The notes under the pieces were generated by a model. It was not told where the DNA came from. It did not search any database and was given only the letters and a program-made list of their open reading frames with translations. A program made the position numbers and the translations under genes. Of a stretch of DNA of 6,155 nucleotides, positions 1 through 5,615 are shown one piece after another. Location of the stretch: the NCBI GenBank assembly GCA_015222065.1, contig JADFUQ010000498.1, positions 1-6,155 of the forward strand, read 5' to 3'. Every line of letters starts with the position of its first letter. Position 1 is the first letter of the stretch. The DNA comes from Bacteroidota bacterium (lineage in GTDB: Bacteria > Bacteroidota > Bacteroidia > Bacteroidales > VadinHA17).

Positions 1-40
1 ATTATTTGGCTTTTAGACACGCTTCGAAATCTAAATTCAA

Positions 41-1144
41 TCATAGCCCTTTTTTATCGGGGGCTGCTACAATAAAAGAAATATTCGCCATTTCATCACC
101 ATTCACTATTATTGTGATACAATGTTTTCCTTCGTAATGTTTACGAGTAGACATATCAATAAAAGAATGTTTTCTTGAAAATGAATGTATCCCGGGTTTG
201 TATGTGTTTTCGGTAATTTTAAAAATTTTCCTTGATTGCTTTCCATTGACTTTCATAAAATCCATACCATATTCTAAACGTACTTTAATTGCCTTTTCAG
301 TTGAAATTATTAATTGAAATGAGTAGTGAAGATTTTTTCCAATAACCACTTCCTTTTTTTCGAGGGTTAATTTTTTAACTTTTATTTTTGATGAATCTCC
401 ATAACCAAAAAGTAATAACGCCCGTTTATTTCCCTTCTTTAACATAGTTCGACACGCATGTTTTACAATCCAATCAGTCTTTTCAGTTTTATTGTACCAT
501 CTCTCACATAGTTCTAACACTAATTCAGGATGATCTTTTGATATGTCATTTAAATTATTTGCGACACTTTTACGAACAAACTCGGATTCATCATTTTTAA
601 GCTTTTCCAAAACATCAAAAATAAGACATGGATCTTTCTTAAATTCAGGTAATGCCATTGCCCAGGGTAATCTCGGACGGCATCCTTCACTTGCAAAACG
701 ACGAATTCTTTCATTTTTATCTTCTGCCAATTCATTCATATAAGTCATAACTCGTTGTGGATCCTTTTTCAGAAAGGGACGAATGGCGAATTCAGATGAG
801 GAATATTTTGTAAAATGTCCTAAAGCAGGAAGGGATATTTCCCAATTTTCCATTCCATATTGTTCTACATAATCGGGAAGAACCATAGCTTCAAAACCTT
901 TAATAAATGGAGCGATTTTTATTAAAATGTCTAATGTTTGTTTGTAATTCTCAGGTAATGTTTCGTGCAGGCATATTGTTGTATGATACATTTTTTCTTT
1001 TAATTCTTTCGAACTCCATTCATCATTAAATATTGAATTAACAAACTTATCTTTATTAAATTCAGGATAGTACTGCCTGATTGTATCTGCAAATTGATTT
1101 ATCGAAGAATTTGTAAAAAACATATCTTTTAATCTGTCTGCCAT
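41..1144 (-). CDS. AlkC-like DNA alkylation repair glycosylase (HEAT repeats plus C-terminal Ig-like domain)
   Basis: This 367-residue protein most resembles the AlkC branch of the AlkC/AlkD HEAT-like-repeat DNA glycosylases, which remove alkylated bases such as 3-methyladenine or 3-methylcytosine from DNA in the cytoplasm. Residues 1-245 are helical repeats. They include the family-like block RIRRFASEGCRPRLPWA (146-162) followed by PEFKKDP, and a typical HEAT helix VRKSVANNLNDISKDHPE (190-207). Residues 253-360 change to a beta-rich stretch ending in ITIIVNGDEMANISFIV, which fits the Ig-like domain carried by a subset of AlkC proteins. The ATG at 1144 starts the classic N-terminus MADRLKDMFF. 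No Shine-Dalgarno site precedes it, only an A-rich leader. The stop is TGA at 41-43. It lies downstream of the aldolase gene on the same strand but 163 bases away, so co-transcription is uncertain. The family is well supported; the exact substrate is not. Confidence 0.85.
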   Translation of the reverse strand: MADRLKDMFFTNSSINQFADTIRQYYPEFNKDKFVNSIFNDEWSSKELKEKMYHTTICLHETLPENYKQTLDILIKIAPFIKGFEAMVLPDYVEQYGMENWEISLPALGHFTKYSSSEFAIRPFLKKDPQRVMTYMNELAEDKNERIRRFASEGCRPRLPWAMALPEFKKDPCLIFDVLEKLKNDESEFVRKSVANNLNDISKDHPELVLELCERWYNKTEKTDWIVKHACRTMLKKGNKRALLLFGYGDSSKIKVKKLTLEKKEVVIGKNLHYSFQLIISTEKAIKVRLEYGMDFMKVNGKQSRKIFKITENTYKPGIHSFSRKHSFIDMSTRKHYEGKHCITIIVNGDEMANISFIVAAPDKKGL

Positions 1145-1307
1145 TTTTTTACTTTTTCAATTTATATAACTATAAGCCCCAGTGAAATATGCTCATTCCC
1201 TGATGAAATGCTTTCGTACCTCAAATTTCACCCCGATACAGTCATTCTTCCTTACAGGGCAGGCAGGGCAAGCGTCTCATTTCACGGGGCAGGCTACAAG
1301 CCAAAAA
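1145..1307. other. Intergenic stretch with inverted GTGAAAT / ATTTCAC motifs
   Basis: This non-coding gap between the aldolase stop and the repair gene start holds an imperfect inverted repeat. GCCCC-A-GTGAAAT at 1176-1188 pairs with ATTTCAC-GGGGC at 1279-1290, with one bulged base. Two more related motifs lie between them: TGAAAT near 1204-1209 and ATTTCACCCC near 1226-1235. A GC-rich imperfect direct repeat (CAGGGCAGG, then CAGGGCAAG) occupies about 1256-1273. It could be a REP-like element or a processing or termination structure behind the aldolase gene. I see no T-tract after the hairpin on the minus strand, so a simple intrinsic terminator is not supported. Confidence 0.45.
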
Positions 1308-1940
1308 CTACCCCCTTGCCACTATCCTCACCGCCTGCTTAACTAATCCTTCGATCTCCGCAAACCTTCCTTCTGATATCAGGGTGGTTTTAACCATCCA
1401 ACTGCCACCACATGCAAAGACATATTTATTTGCAAGGTATTCTTTCAGATTATTCAGGTTTATCCCTCCGGTTGGCATAAATTTTACGTTAATATAAGGG
1501 GCGGCCATGGCATTAAGGTAAAATAAGCCGCCTGAAGCTTCGGCAGGAAAGAATTTGAGATACCTGAGTTCCCGTTCCAAAGCCTGTTCAATTTCTGAGG
1601 GTGTATTAATTCCTGGGATGATGGGAATGTTATTTTTTATGCAATAGTCAACAATCCGGGGGTTAAACCCTGGGGAGACTAAAAATTGAACGCCTGCATT
1701 CATTGCCGATTTAACCTGGTCGATTGTAAGGATCGTTCCAGCCCCCAGCAGGATATCAGGAAATTTTTTTCTAACTATATTAATTACCTTTTCAGCAGCA
1801 TCCGTGCGGTAAGTTATTTCAATTGCCGGCAAGCCCCCTTTTATAAGAGCCTCTCCAAGTGGAACAGTGGTATTTGAACTTTCAATCTTAATTACAGGAA
1901 TAATCTTCAGGTTAGTAATTTTTTCAAAGATTGGATTCAT
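1308..1940 (-). CDS. eda: 2-dehydro-3-deoxyphosphogluconate / 4-hydroxy-2-oxoglutarate aldolase (KDPG/KHG aldolase)
   Basis: This is a class I aldolase of the KDPG family, a cytoplasmic TIM-barrel enzyme. It splits 2-keto-3-deoxy-6-phosphogluconate into pyruvate and glyceraldehyde-3-phosphate, ending the Entner-Doudoroff and uronate routes. At 210 residues the length is normal. The key residues align with E. coli Eda at a constant offset of four. Glu41 in AIEITYRT is the general acid/base, Arg45 binds phosphate/carboxylate, Thr69 lies in LLGAGTI, and Lys129 in LKFFPAEASGG is the Schiff-base lysine. SPGFNP (89-94), PTGGI (156-160) and CGGSWM (177-182) complete the family pattern. The ATG at 1940 has no clear Shine-Dalgarno site. 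It is transcribed divergently from the bicupin gene across a 305-base gap, which suggests a shared sugar-acid role. Close paralogues act on other 2-keto-3-deoxy sugar phosphates (for example KDPGal), so substrate choice is less certain than the fold and chemistry. Confidence 0.93.
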   Translation of the reverse strand: MNPIFEKITNLKIIPVIKIESSNTTVPLGEALIKGGLPAIEITYRTDAAEKVINIVRKKFPDILLGAGTILTIDQVKSAMNAGVQFLVSPGFNPRIVDYCIKNNIPIIPGINTPSEIEQALERELRYLKFFPAEASGGLFYLNAMAAPYINVKFMPTGGINLNNLKEYLANKYVFACGGSWMVKTTLISEGRFAEIEGLVKQAVRIVARG

Positions 1941-2008
1941 TTTCTAATGATTTATTTAGATTTTCTTTCTGTTTTTCACCACAGTTCTTTTAATTGTGTT
2001 TCTCTGCA

Positions 2009-2051
2009 GAGTAAAATTACTAAAACAATTTTAATCAAAATAATTTTACTC
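2009..2051. repeat. Perfect 11-base inverted repeat in the divergent control region
   Basis: GAGTAAAATTA at 2009-2019 is the exact reverse complement of TAATTTTACTC at 2041-2051, with a 21-base AT-rich spacer. It lies 69-111 bases upstream of the aldolase start. On the minus strand the left arm includes TAATTTTA, which is close to the Bacteroidota -7 box TAnnTTTG, so the dyad may overlap the aldolase promoter as an operator. It could also be a hairpin in the leader. Arms this long are unlikely to be trivial, although AT-rich sequence raises the chance background. Confidence 0.5.
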
Positions 2052-2109
2052 CGGGCTTGTATATTTTTAAATTGTCTGGAGAAAAAGGATTATTCATAAA
2101 TGGTAAATT

Positions 2110-2142
2110 TTTGTTTAACTAAGATTATGTTTTATATCTTTA
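2110..2142 (+). promoter_or_regulatory. Possible Bacteroidota-type promoter for the cupin operon (weak)
   Basis: TTTG at 2110-2113 and TATCTTTA at 2135-2142 resemble the -33 TTTG and -7 TAnnTTTG elements of the Bacteroidota primary sigma factor, with 21 bases between them. The final G of the -7 box is an A here. The start codon would lie about 100 bases downstream, leaving room for a long leader that includes the TTGAA dyad. In such AT-rich sequence this is only a candidate. Confidence 0.25.
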
Positions 2143-2167
2143 TCGAACTTTAAGAAAAATTGCGATA

Positions 2168-2218
2168 TTGAAAACCGTTCAACTTTCATATAATTCTATG
2201 ATAAAAATGACCGGTTTT
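2168..2218 (+). promoter_or_regulatory. TTGAAA/TATAAT boxes overlapped by two dyads (candidate promoter-operator)
   Basis: TTGAAA at 2168-2173 and a consensus TATAAT at 2189-2194 are separated by 15 bases, shorter than the ideal 17 for a sigma-70 promoter. The -35-like box lies inside the dyad TTGAA-AACCG-TTCAA (2168-2182). A second pair, AAAACCG (2171-2177) and CGGTTTT (2212-2218), brackets the TATAAT box. TATAAT ends 51 bases before the bicupin ATG, a suitable distance. A repressor site over a promoter is an attractive reading but is inferred from pattern only. Confidence 0.3.
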
Positions 2219-2233
2219 ATTCTTTTAAAACAC

Positions 2234-2240
2234 AGGAGGT
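2234..2240 (+). promoter_or_regulatory. Strong ribosome binding site of the bicupin gene
   Basis: AGGAGGT, a full anti-Shine-Dalgarno complement, ends five bases before the ATG at 2246. It fixes that start and the signal peptide that follows. Confidence 0.85.
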
Positions 2241-2245
2241 AAAAC

Positions 2246-3157
2246 ATGAAAAAGTATTTATTTTTTACAACAGTATTTATTATTGTTATTGGATTAAGTG
2301 GTCTTTCAACAATTATGGCTCAGGAAAAGCTCACAGAGGAGCCGGAACCATCATTTTTCGAGCATGCAAAGTCAAACCACCGGCATCCGGAGGTTGACAC
2401 AGATGTGTATCTTTACATCAACCATTGGAGAAACTCTATTCCTTATGAAGGACATGGCGGGCTCATCGAACGTGATATTCTCACCCCTGGTGATCCCCTT
2501 AATCCTCCAAAAAAGGGTGCGGTTTTGAAGTATCTCAAAGCTTACAAAAGAGGAGTTCTCCAACCCCGCTGCAATACGCAGCCCACTAAACATGATAAAG
2601 AACAGGTTTTTTTCTATGTGATGGATGGAACCGGATATGTGAAAGCCGGTGATAAGAAATCTGAAATTGAAGAGGGAACGGCTGTAGTTATTCCTGCCGG
2701 ACTCGAATACCGTTTTTTCAATCCAACTGAACAGCCCCTTGAAATGATTATAGTTGTAGAGGAAATAACCAGCGGGTTCGAACCAAACAAGGAAATGTCT
2801 GTGGGGAGTTATCATGATTCAAAGCCCGGTGTGGGCTATCATTGGGCTCATATAGGCCGGGGATTCATGTATGACGTGAGACCTGAATTCGCAAATCCTA
2901 TGGGTTTAGCTATTGTATCCATCGACAAATTCGACATCGCACAGCCACATGTTCATGGTCCGGAATGTGAGGAGATTTGGTGTCAGTTAAAGGGAAAGAG
3001 CCTTTTGTATTTTGGCAATCGGCTTTTGTGGCAGGAGCCAGGGGAAGCATTTCTTATTCCTCCAAATAATAAGGTGCCCCATTGCTCTATAAACCATACC
3101 GAAAAGCATATGTTATGGCTCTACCTGGGTAATCGTCACGATAGAGTGAAAAAATAA
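2246..3157 (+). CDS. Secreted bicupin domain protein
   Basis: This 303-residue protein has a signal peptide: Lys2-Lys3, a hydrophobic core at about 5-22, and probable cleavage after Ala25 in STIMA-QEK. Two cupin beta-barrels follow. The first (about 91-173) has the fold pattern, including VMDGTGYVKAG and GTAVVIPAGLEY, but only His116 and Glu119/Gln120 near the metal site and no downstream His. The second (about 222-296) has a plausible full metal set: His235 and His237 in PHVHGPE, Glu242 or Glu243, and His279 in PPNNKVPHCSIN. A family of uncharacterised two-domain cupins with similar blocks (LIERDILTPGD, HVHGPECEEIW) occurs in several phyla. The metal could serve an isomerase, dioxygenase or lyase reaction, or sugar binding. 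It is the first gene of a likely two-gene operon, 13 bases ahead of the lactonase lipoprotein. The function is unassigned; a role on sugar acids outside the inner membrane is inferred from neighbours. Confidence 0.88.
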   Translation: MKKYLFFTTVFIIVIGLSGLSTIMAQEKLTEEPEPSFFEHAKSNHRHPEVDTDVYLYINHWRNSIPYEGHGGLIERDILTPGDPLNPPKKGAVLKYLKAYKRGVLQPRCNTQPTKHDKEQVFFYVMDGTGYVKAGDKKSEIEEGTAVVIPAGLEYRFFNPTEQPLEMIIVVEEITSGFEPNKEMSVGSYHDSKPGVGYHWAHIGRGFMYDVRPEFANPMGLAIVSIDKFDIAQPHVHGPECEEIWCQLKGKSLLYFGNRLLWQEPGEAFLIPPNNKVPHCSINHTEKHMLWLYLGNRHDRVKK

Positions 3158-3160
3158 ATT

Positions 3161-3165
3161 GGAGG
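3161..3165 (+). promoter_or_regulatory. Ribosome binding site that decides the lipoprotein start
   Basis: GGAGG lies five bases before ATG at 3171. An in-frame TTG at 3159 would add four residues, but it overlaps this site and has none of its own, so the ATG is preferred. Confidence 0.85.
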
Positions 3166-3170
3166 AGATT

Positions 3171-5120
3171 ATGTTAAATACAAAACAAAAACACAATCAT
3201 CAGCTAACAGTTCTGACTTTAGCTGTTTTTATTTTATTCTTGTTCTTCTCTGGTTGTACTAAAAAACCCGAGTGGAAAGTTAGAAGCGATAAGATAATCA
3301 AAGAGAGTGGTCTCGAGAGGAGAGTCCGCAAGGATATTCCTGAAACCAATGTTGTTTCGAATCTTAAGCCCGGTGTTGTAAGCAATATTAATACGCTTCC
3401 AATTACTGAAATTGCTCCCGGTGCAAAGGCTCAAATATATTGGGGAAAAGGTAACCTCATAAATTGGATGACTCTGGAACCTCATGCTGAGATACCTGTA
3501 GAGACTCTTCCGGGCGAACGTCTCATGTTTGTTATGAAAGGTTCGGTTGATCAGCTTATTAACGGAAGTTTTATTACGATGAGCGCTCTTGAACGAGAGG
3601 AACCGGATGGTATAAATGGCGGCACCCCGAAAATTGAGTTTGTTTTTCTTGAAAAGGGATCTGAAAATGCAGTGAAAGCAGGAGAGAAAGGAGCGGAAAT
3701 CCTTGAGGTTTATTGGCCGGTACATCTCGATTATTTGGAAAAAGCCGGTGCTCCAAGTTTACCGTCAAATGTTCCTGTGGGGAATTATCCTCTTGAACCC
3801 TCAGTTGATCCGAATAAGGTATACGATTTATATAATGTTCAATTTACAGAGCTTGTTCCCGGAGCCAATTCACGGCTTGTTTCGGGCAGAGGTACTCAAA
3901 TGAGTTTCATCAGGATGGACCCCGGTTCAACATTCGGACATCATATCCATCCCGAAGAGCAGCTTATGATTGTACAACGTGGCTGGATCGATGAGATTAT
4001 TCTTGACGATGTGAATCGTATGGAAAAAGGAGATATTCTTCTTCTGATGGCAAACTTAGTCCACGGTGGCACAAACGGACCTTTTGGCTGCGATGTGCTC
4101 GATGTTTTCTGGCCGCCCCGTCCGGACTATACAGAGAAAATGGCGAAGAGGCTTGATGCATATCATGCAATTTTCCCTGAAAATGCCGCTGTTGAACTCG
4201 TTGTCGACGGCGCTAAAGATGGCCCGGGACTTTACTTCACTGAAGGACCAACATGGCTGAACGGCAAACTCTATTTCTCAAGCATGTATTTCGATCAGGG
4301 ATGGAACGGTGACCCAAAGAAGAGCTCATTGGTGGAGATGGATCCTGACGGAACCTATCAGTATATATCTCATGGCAAAATGCAGACAAATGGCACTATG
4401 CAACTGGCTAACGGAAATCTTGCAGTTTGCGACATGTTTGGTCACCGTGTGATCGAAATGACTACAAAAGGGAAAGTTGTAAGAACACTGGCAAGTATGT
4501 ATAACGGTAAACCTGTCGATGGTCCTAATGATCTTGTCATCGATGCCAAAGGTGGTATTTATTTCACCGATCCTCAGTTCACACCTGATGCGGAAAAAAA
4601 CCATCCTGGCAGGAGTGTATATTATCTGAACCCGGAAGGTGAAGTTACCAGGATTATAGAACCAAATGATTTTGCAATGCCAAACGGCATCCTTCTGAGC
4701 CCTGATGGGAAAACCCTTTATGTAAACAACACATATGATGACGAAGATTGGTGGAATGTTGATAGTGATAAGGATAATTTTGTATGGGCATATGATGTTA
4801 ACGAAAATGGTACTGTGTCTAACGGAAGGAAATTCGCGGAACTTTACATGACCCCTGAAGTACTAAACAGAAAGGGCAAAACTTCAGGAGCTGACGGTAT
4901 GACTATCGACGAGCTTGGTAATATTTATGTTGCCACCTATATGGGGATCCAGGTTTTTAGCCAAAAGGGCGAATTTATTGGTATTATCAACTTACCCGTT
5001 TTTCCGGTAAGCTGCTGTTTTGGCGATGAAGATATGAAGACCATCTATGCAACATGCTATGATAAGATTTATAAGATTCGTACAAATGTGAAGGGTCTAC
5101 AATATCCCCTGAGGAATTAG
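3171..5120 (+). CDS. Lipoprotein: tandem cupin domains fused to an SMP-30/gluconolactonase-like beta-propeller
   Basis: This 649-residue protein has a lipoprotein signal: a hydrophobic stretch at 12-26, then the lipobox FSGC with the lipidated Cys29. Residues after the Cys (TKKPEW) are basic, without the acidic surface-export signal known from some Bacteroidota. Two homologous cupin domains follow. The first (about 75-190) keeps little of the metal site (His105). The second (about 222-322) has His258, His260, Gln264 (or Glu263) and His298. They share the end pattern EVYWPVHLDY / DVFWPPRPDY. Residues about 340-640 are an SMP-30/gluconolactonase/LRE propeller. Glu358 (FTEGPTW), Asn453 (GPNDLVID) and Asp575 (GADGMTID) match the SMP-30 metal ligands, and Asn407 (TNGTMQLANG) matches a substrate-site Asn. 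The propeller is full length. The expected reaction is metal-dependent hydrolysis of a sugar lactone in the periplasm or at a membrane surface. The tight spacing after the bicupin gene indicates one operon. Domain calls are firm; the substrate is unknown. Confidence 0.9.
   Translation: MLNTKQKHNHQLTVLTLAVFILFLFFSGCTKKPEWKVRSDKIIKESGLERRVRKDIPETNVVSNLKPGVVSNINTLPITEIAPGAKAQIYWGKGNLINWMTLEPHAEIPVETLPGERLMFVMKGSVDQLINGSFITMSALEREEPDGINGGTPKIEFVFLEKGSENAVKAGEKGAEILEVYWPVHLDYLEKAGAPSLPSNVPVGNYPLEPSVDPNKVYDLYNVQFTELVPGANSRLVSGRGTQMSFIRMDPGSTFGHHIHPEEQLMIVQRGWIDEIILDDVNRMEKGDILLLMANLVHGGTNGPFGCDVLDVFWPPRPDYTEKMAKRLDAYHAIFPENAAVELVVDGAKDGPGLYFTEGPTWLNGKLYFSSMYFDQGWNGDPKKSSLVEMDPDGTYQYISHGKMQTNGTMQLANGNLAVCDMFGHRVIEMTTKGKVVRTLASMYNGKPVDGPNDLVIDAKGGIYFTDPQFTPDAEKNHPGRSVYYLNPEGEVTRIIEPNDFAMPNGILLSPDGKTLYVNNTYDDEDWWNVDSDKDNFVWAYDVNENGTVSNGRKFAELYMTPEVLNRKGKTSGADGMTIDELGNIYVATYMGIQVFSQKGEFIGIINLPVFPVSCCFGDEDMKTIYATCYDKIYKIRTNVKGLQYPLRN
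3405..4145 (+). repeat. Internal duplication: two cupin units within the lipoprotein
   Basis: At protein level, residues 79-193 and 225-325 align as repeats. TEIAPGAKAQIYWGKG matches TELVPGANSRLVSGRG. GERLMFVMKGSVDQLI matches EEQLMIVQRGWIDEII. GAEILEVYWPVHLDYLEKAG matches GCDVLDVFWPPRPDYTEKMA. The first unit has an extra segment between its strands (about 138-172) and lacks the HxH pair and the later His. It looks like an old gene-internal duplication, because the DNA itself has diverged. Confidence 0.8.
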
Positions 5121-5202
5121 TTTGTTCTTATCTGATTAATTTACAAATTGATAAAAAAAAACTTAATTTTCAGGTTCTATAAGTAATTAGTTGATAGTCA
5201 GT

Positions 5203-5224
5203 AGTCCACAGTCGGCAGTCCACA
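5203..5224 (+). repeat. Left outer repeat (AGTCCACAGTCGGCA type)
   Basis: AGTCCACAGTCGGCA at 5203-5217 runs into AGTCCACA, giving overlapping copies of the short unit CAGTC(C/G). The 15-mer is an exact reverse complement of 5514-5528. Such repeats are frequent between genes in Bacteroidota genomes and produce spurious peptides of the HSPQSA type when translated. Confidence 0.8.
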
Positions 5225-5340
5225 AAAAAGTAAATAACAATCAAACAATTATAACACAATGGCAACTGGATTTAGAAATTTAACTATACATAGATACCAA
5301 AAGACATTTTTGATGATTGGAGAAGGCGAGGGATGAAAAA

Positions 5341-5463
5341 AGATTTTGCGAGGAGCCTAGCGACGAAGCAATCTGTCAATTACATCAGGAATGCCAAATA
5401 ATTAAACTTGCATGAGCTTAACGAAAAACCATAAAAGGTTGCTTCACTGCGTTCACAAAATCT
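5341..5463. repeat. Inner imperfect inverted repeat (GAAGCAATCT / GGTTGCTTC element)
   Basis: The left arm 5341-5375 and the right arm 5436-5463 are imperfect reverse complements. The outer ends match exactly (AGATTTTG at 5341-5348, CAAAATCT at 5456-5463), as do the inner parts (GAAGCAA at 5365-5371, TTGCTTC at 5439-5445). The middle differs and the left arm is about seven bases longer. The arms resemble the dispersed element usually seen as GATTGCTTCGTCGCT...CTCCTCGCAA in many bacterial genomes. It could fold into a long hairpin with a loop of about 60 bases. Confidence 0.7.
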
Positions 5464-5513
5464 ATTTACTTACTAAACCTTATAGGAAAAAATGACAAAC
5501 TTTGTCTTCAGAT

Positions 5514-5542
5514 TGCCGACTGTGGACTGTGGACTGCCGACT
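5514..5542 (-). repeat. Right outer repeat, inverted relative to the left one
   Basis: TGCCGACTGTGGACT at 5514-5528 is the exact reverse complement of 5203-5217. TGTGGACTGCCGA at 5528-5540 is the exact reverse complement of 5212-5224. The right copy therefore contains both halves of the left repeat with a slightly different overlap, as expected for a repeat that grows and shrinks in short units. Confidence 0.8.
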
Positions 5543-5559
5543 TGATAATACAAAGTATA

Positions 5560-5587
5560 ATGAAATTAGCCATTTTCAAGCTATAAT
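5560..5587 (+). promoter_or_regulatory. Possible promoter of the DUF362 gene (weak)
   Basis: ATGAAA at 5560-5565 and TATAAT at 5582-5587 are 16 bases apart, and the GTG start lies 41 bases after the TATAAT. TATAATTG (5582-5589) is also close to the Bacteroidota -7 box. The region is AT-rich, so this is a candidate only. Confidence 0.25.
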
Positions 5588-5615
5588 TGTTGAAATTCCG
5601 ATACATTAAATTATA

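Larger units (their letters stand above)
1941..2245. promoter_or_regulatory. Divergent control region between the aldolase and bicupin genes
   Basis: This strongly AT-rich, non-coding 305-base gap must hold the promoters for both the leftward aldolase gene and the rightward cupin genes. It contains an 11-base perfect inverted repeat (2009-2051), a TTGAA/TTCAA dyad (2168-2182), an AAAACCG/CGGTTTT pair (2171-2218) and several promoter-like boxes, listed separately. I see no open reading frame of note and no RNA gene. Confidence 0.7.

Noticed and set aside
1941..2245. Riboswitch or small RNA in the divergent gap
   Set aside because: I see dyads but no conserved riboswitch core, and the sequence is too AT-rich to support a specific structured RNA by eye.
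2372..2815. 147-codon open frame on the minus strand inside the bicupin gene
   Set aside because: It lies opposite a well-supported cupin coding sequence, has no recognisable domain and is a typical antisense shadow.
3159..3170. Upstream TTG start adding four residues to the lipoprotein
   Set aside because: The TTG overlaps the Shine-Dalgarno site of the ATG at 3171, and the extra acidic residues would spoil the n-region of the signal peptide.
3234..3725. 163-codon open frame on the minus strand inside the lipoprotein gene
   Set aside because: It lies opposite the lipid-anchor and first cupin region. The composition is unlike a real protein and no ribosome binding site precedes it.
5139..5160. 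Intrinsic terminator after the lipoprotein gene
   Set aside because: The small AT-only hairpin is followed by a run of A rather than T on the plus strand, so it does not fit a rightward terminator.
5203..5542. CRISPR array
   Set aside because: There are only two copies of the outer repeat, in opposite orientation and about 290 bases apart, with no regular spacers and no cas genes.
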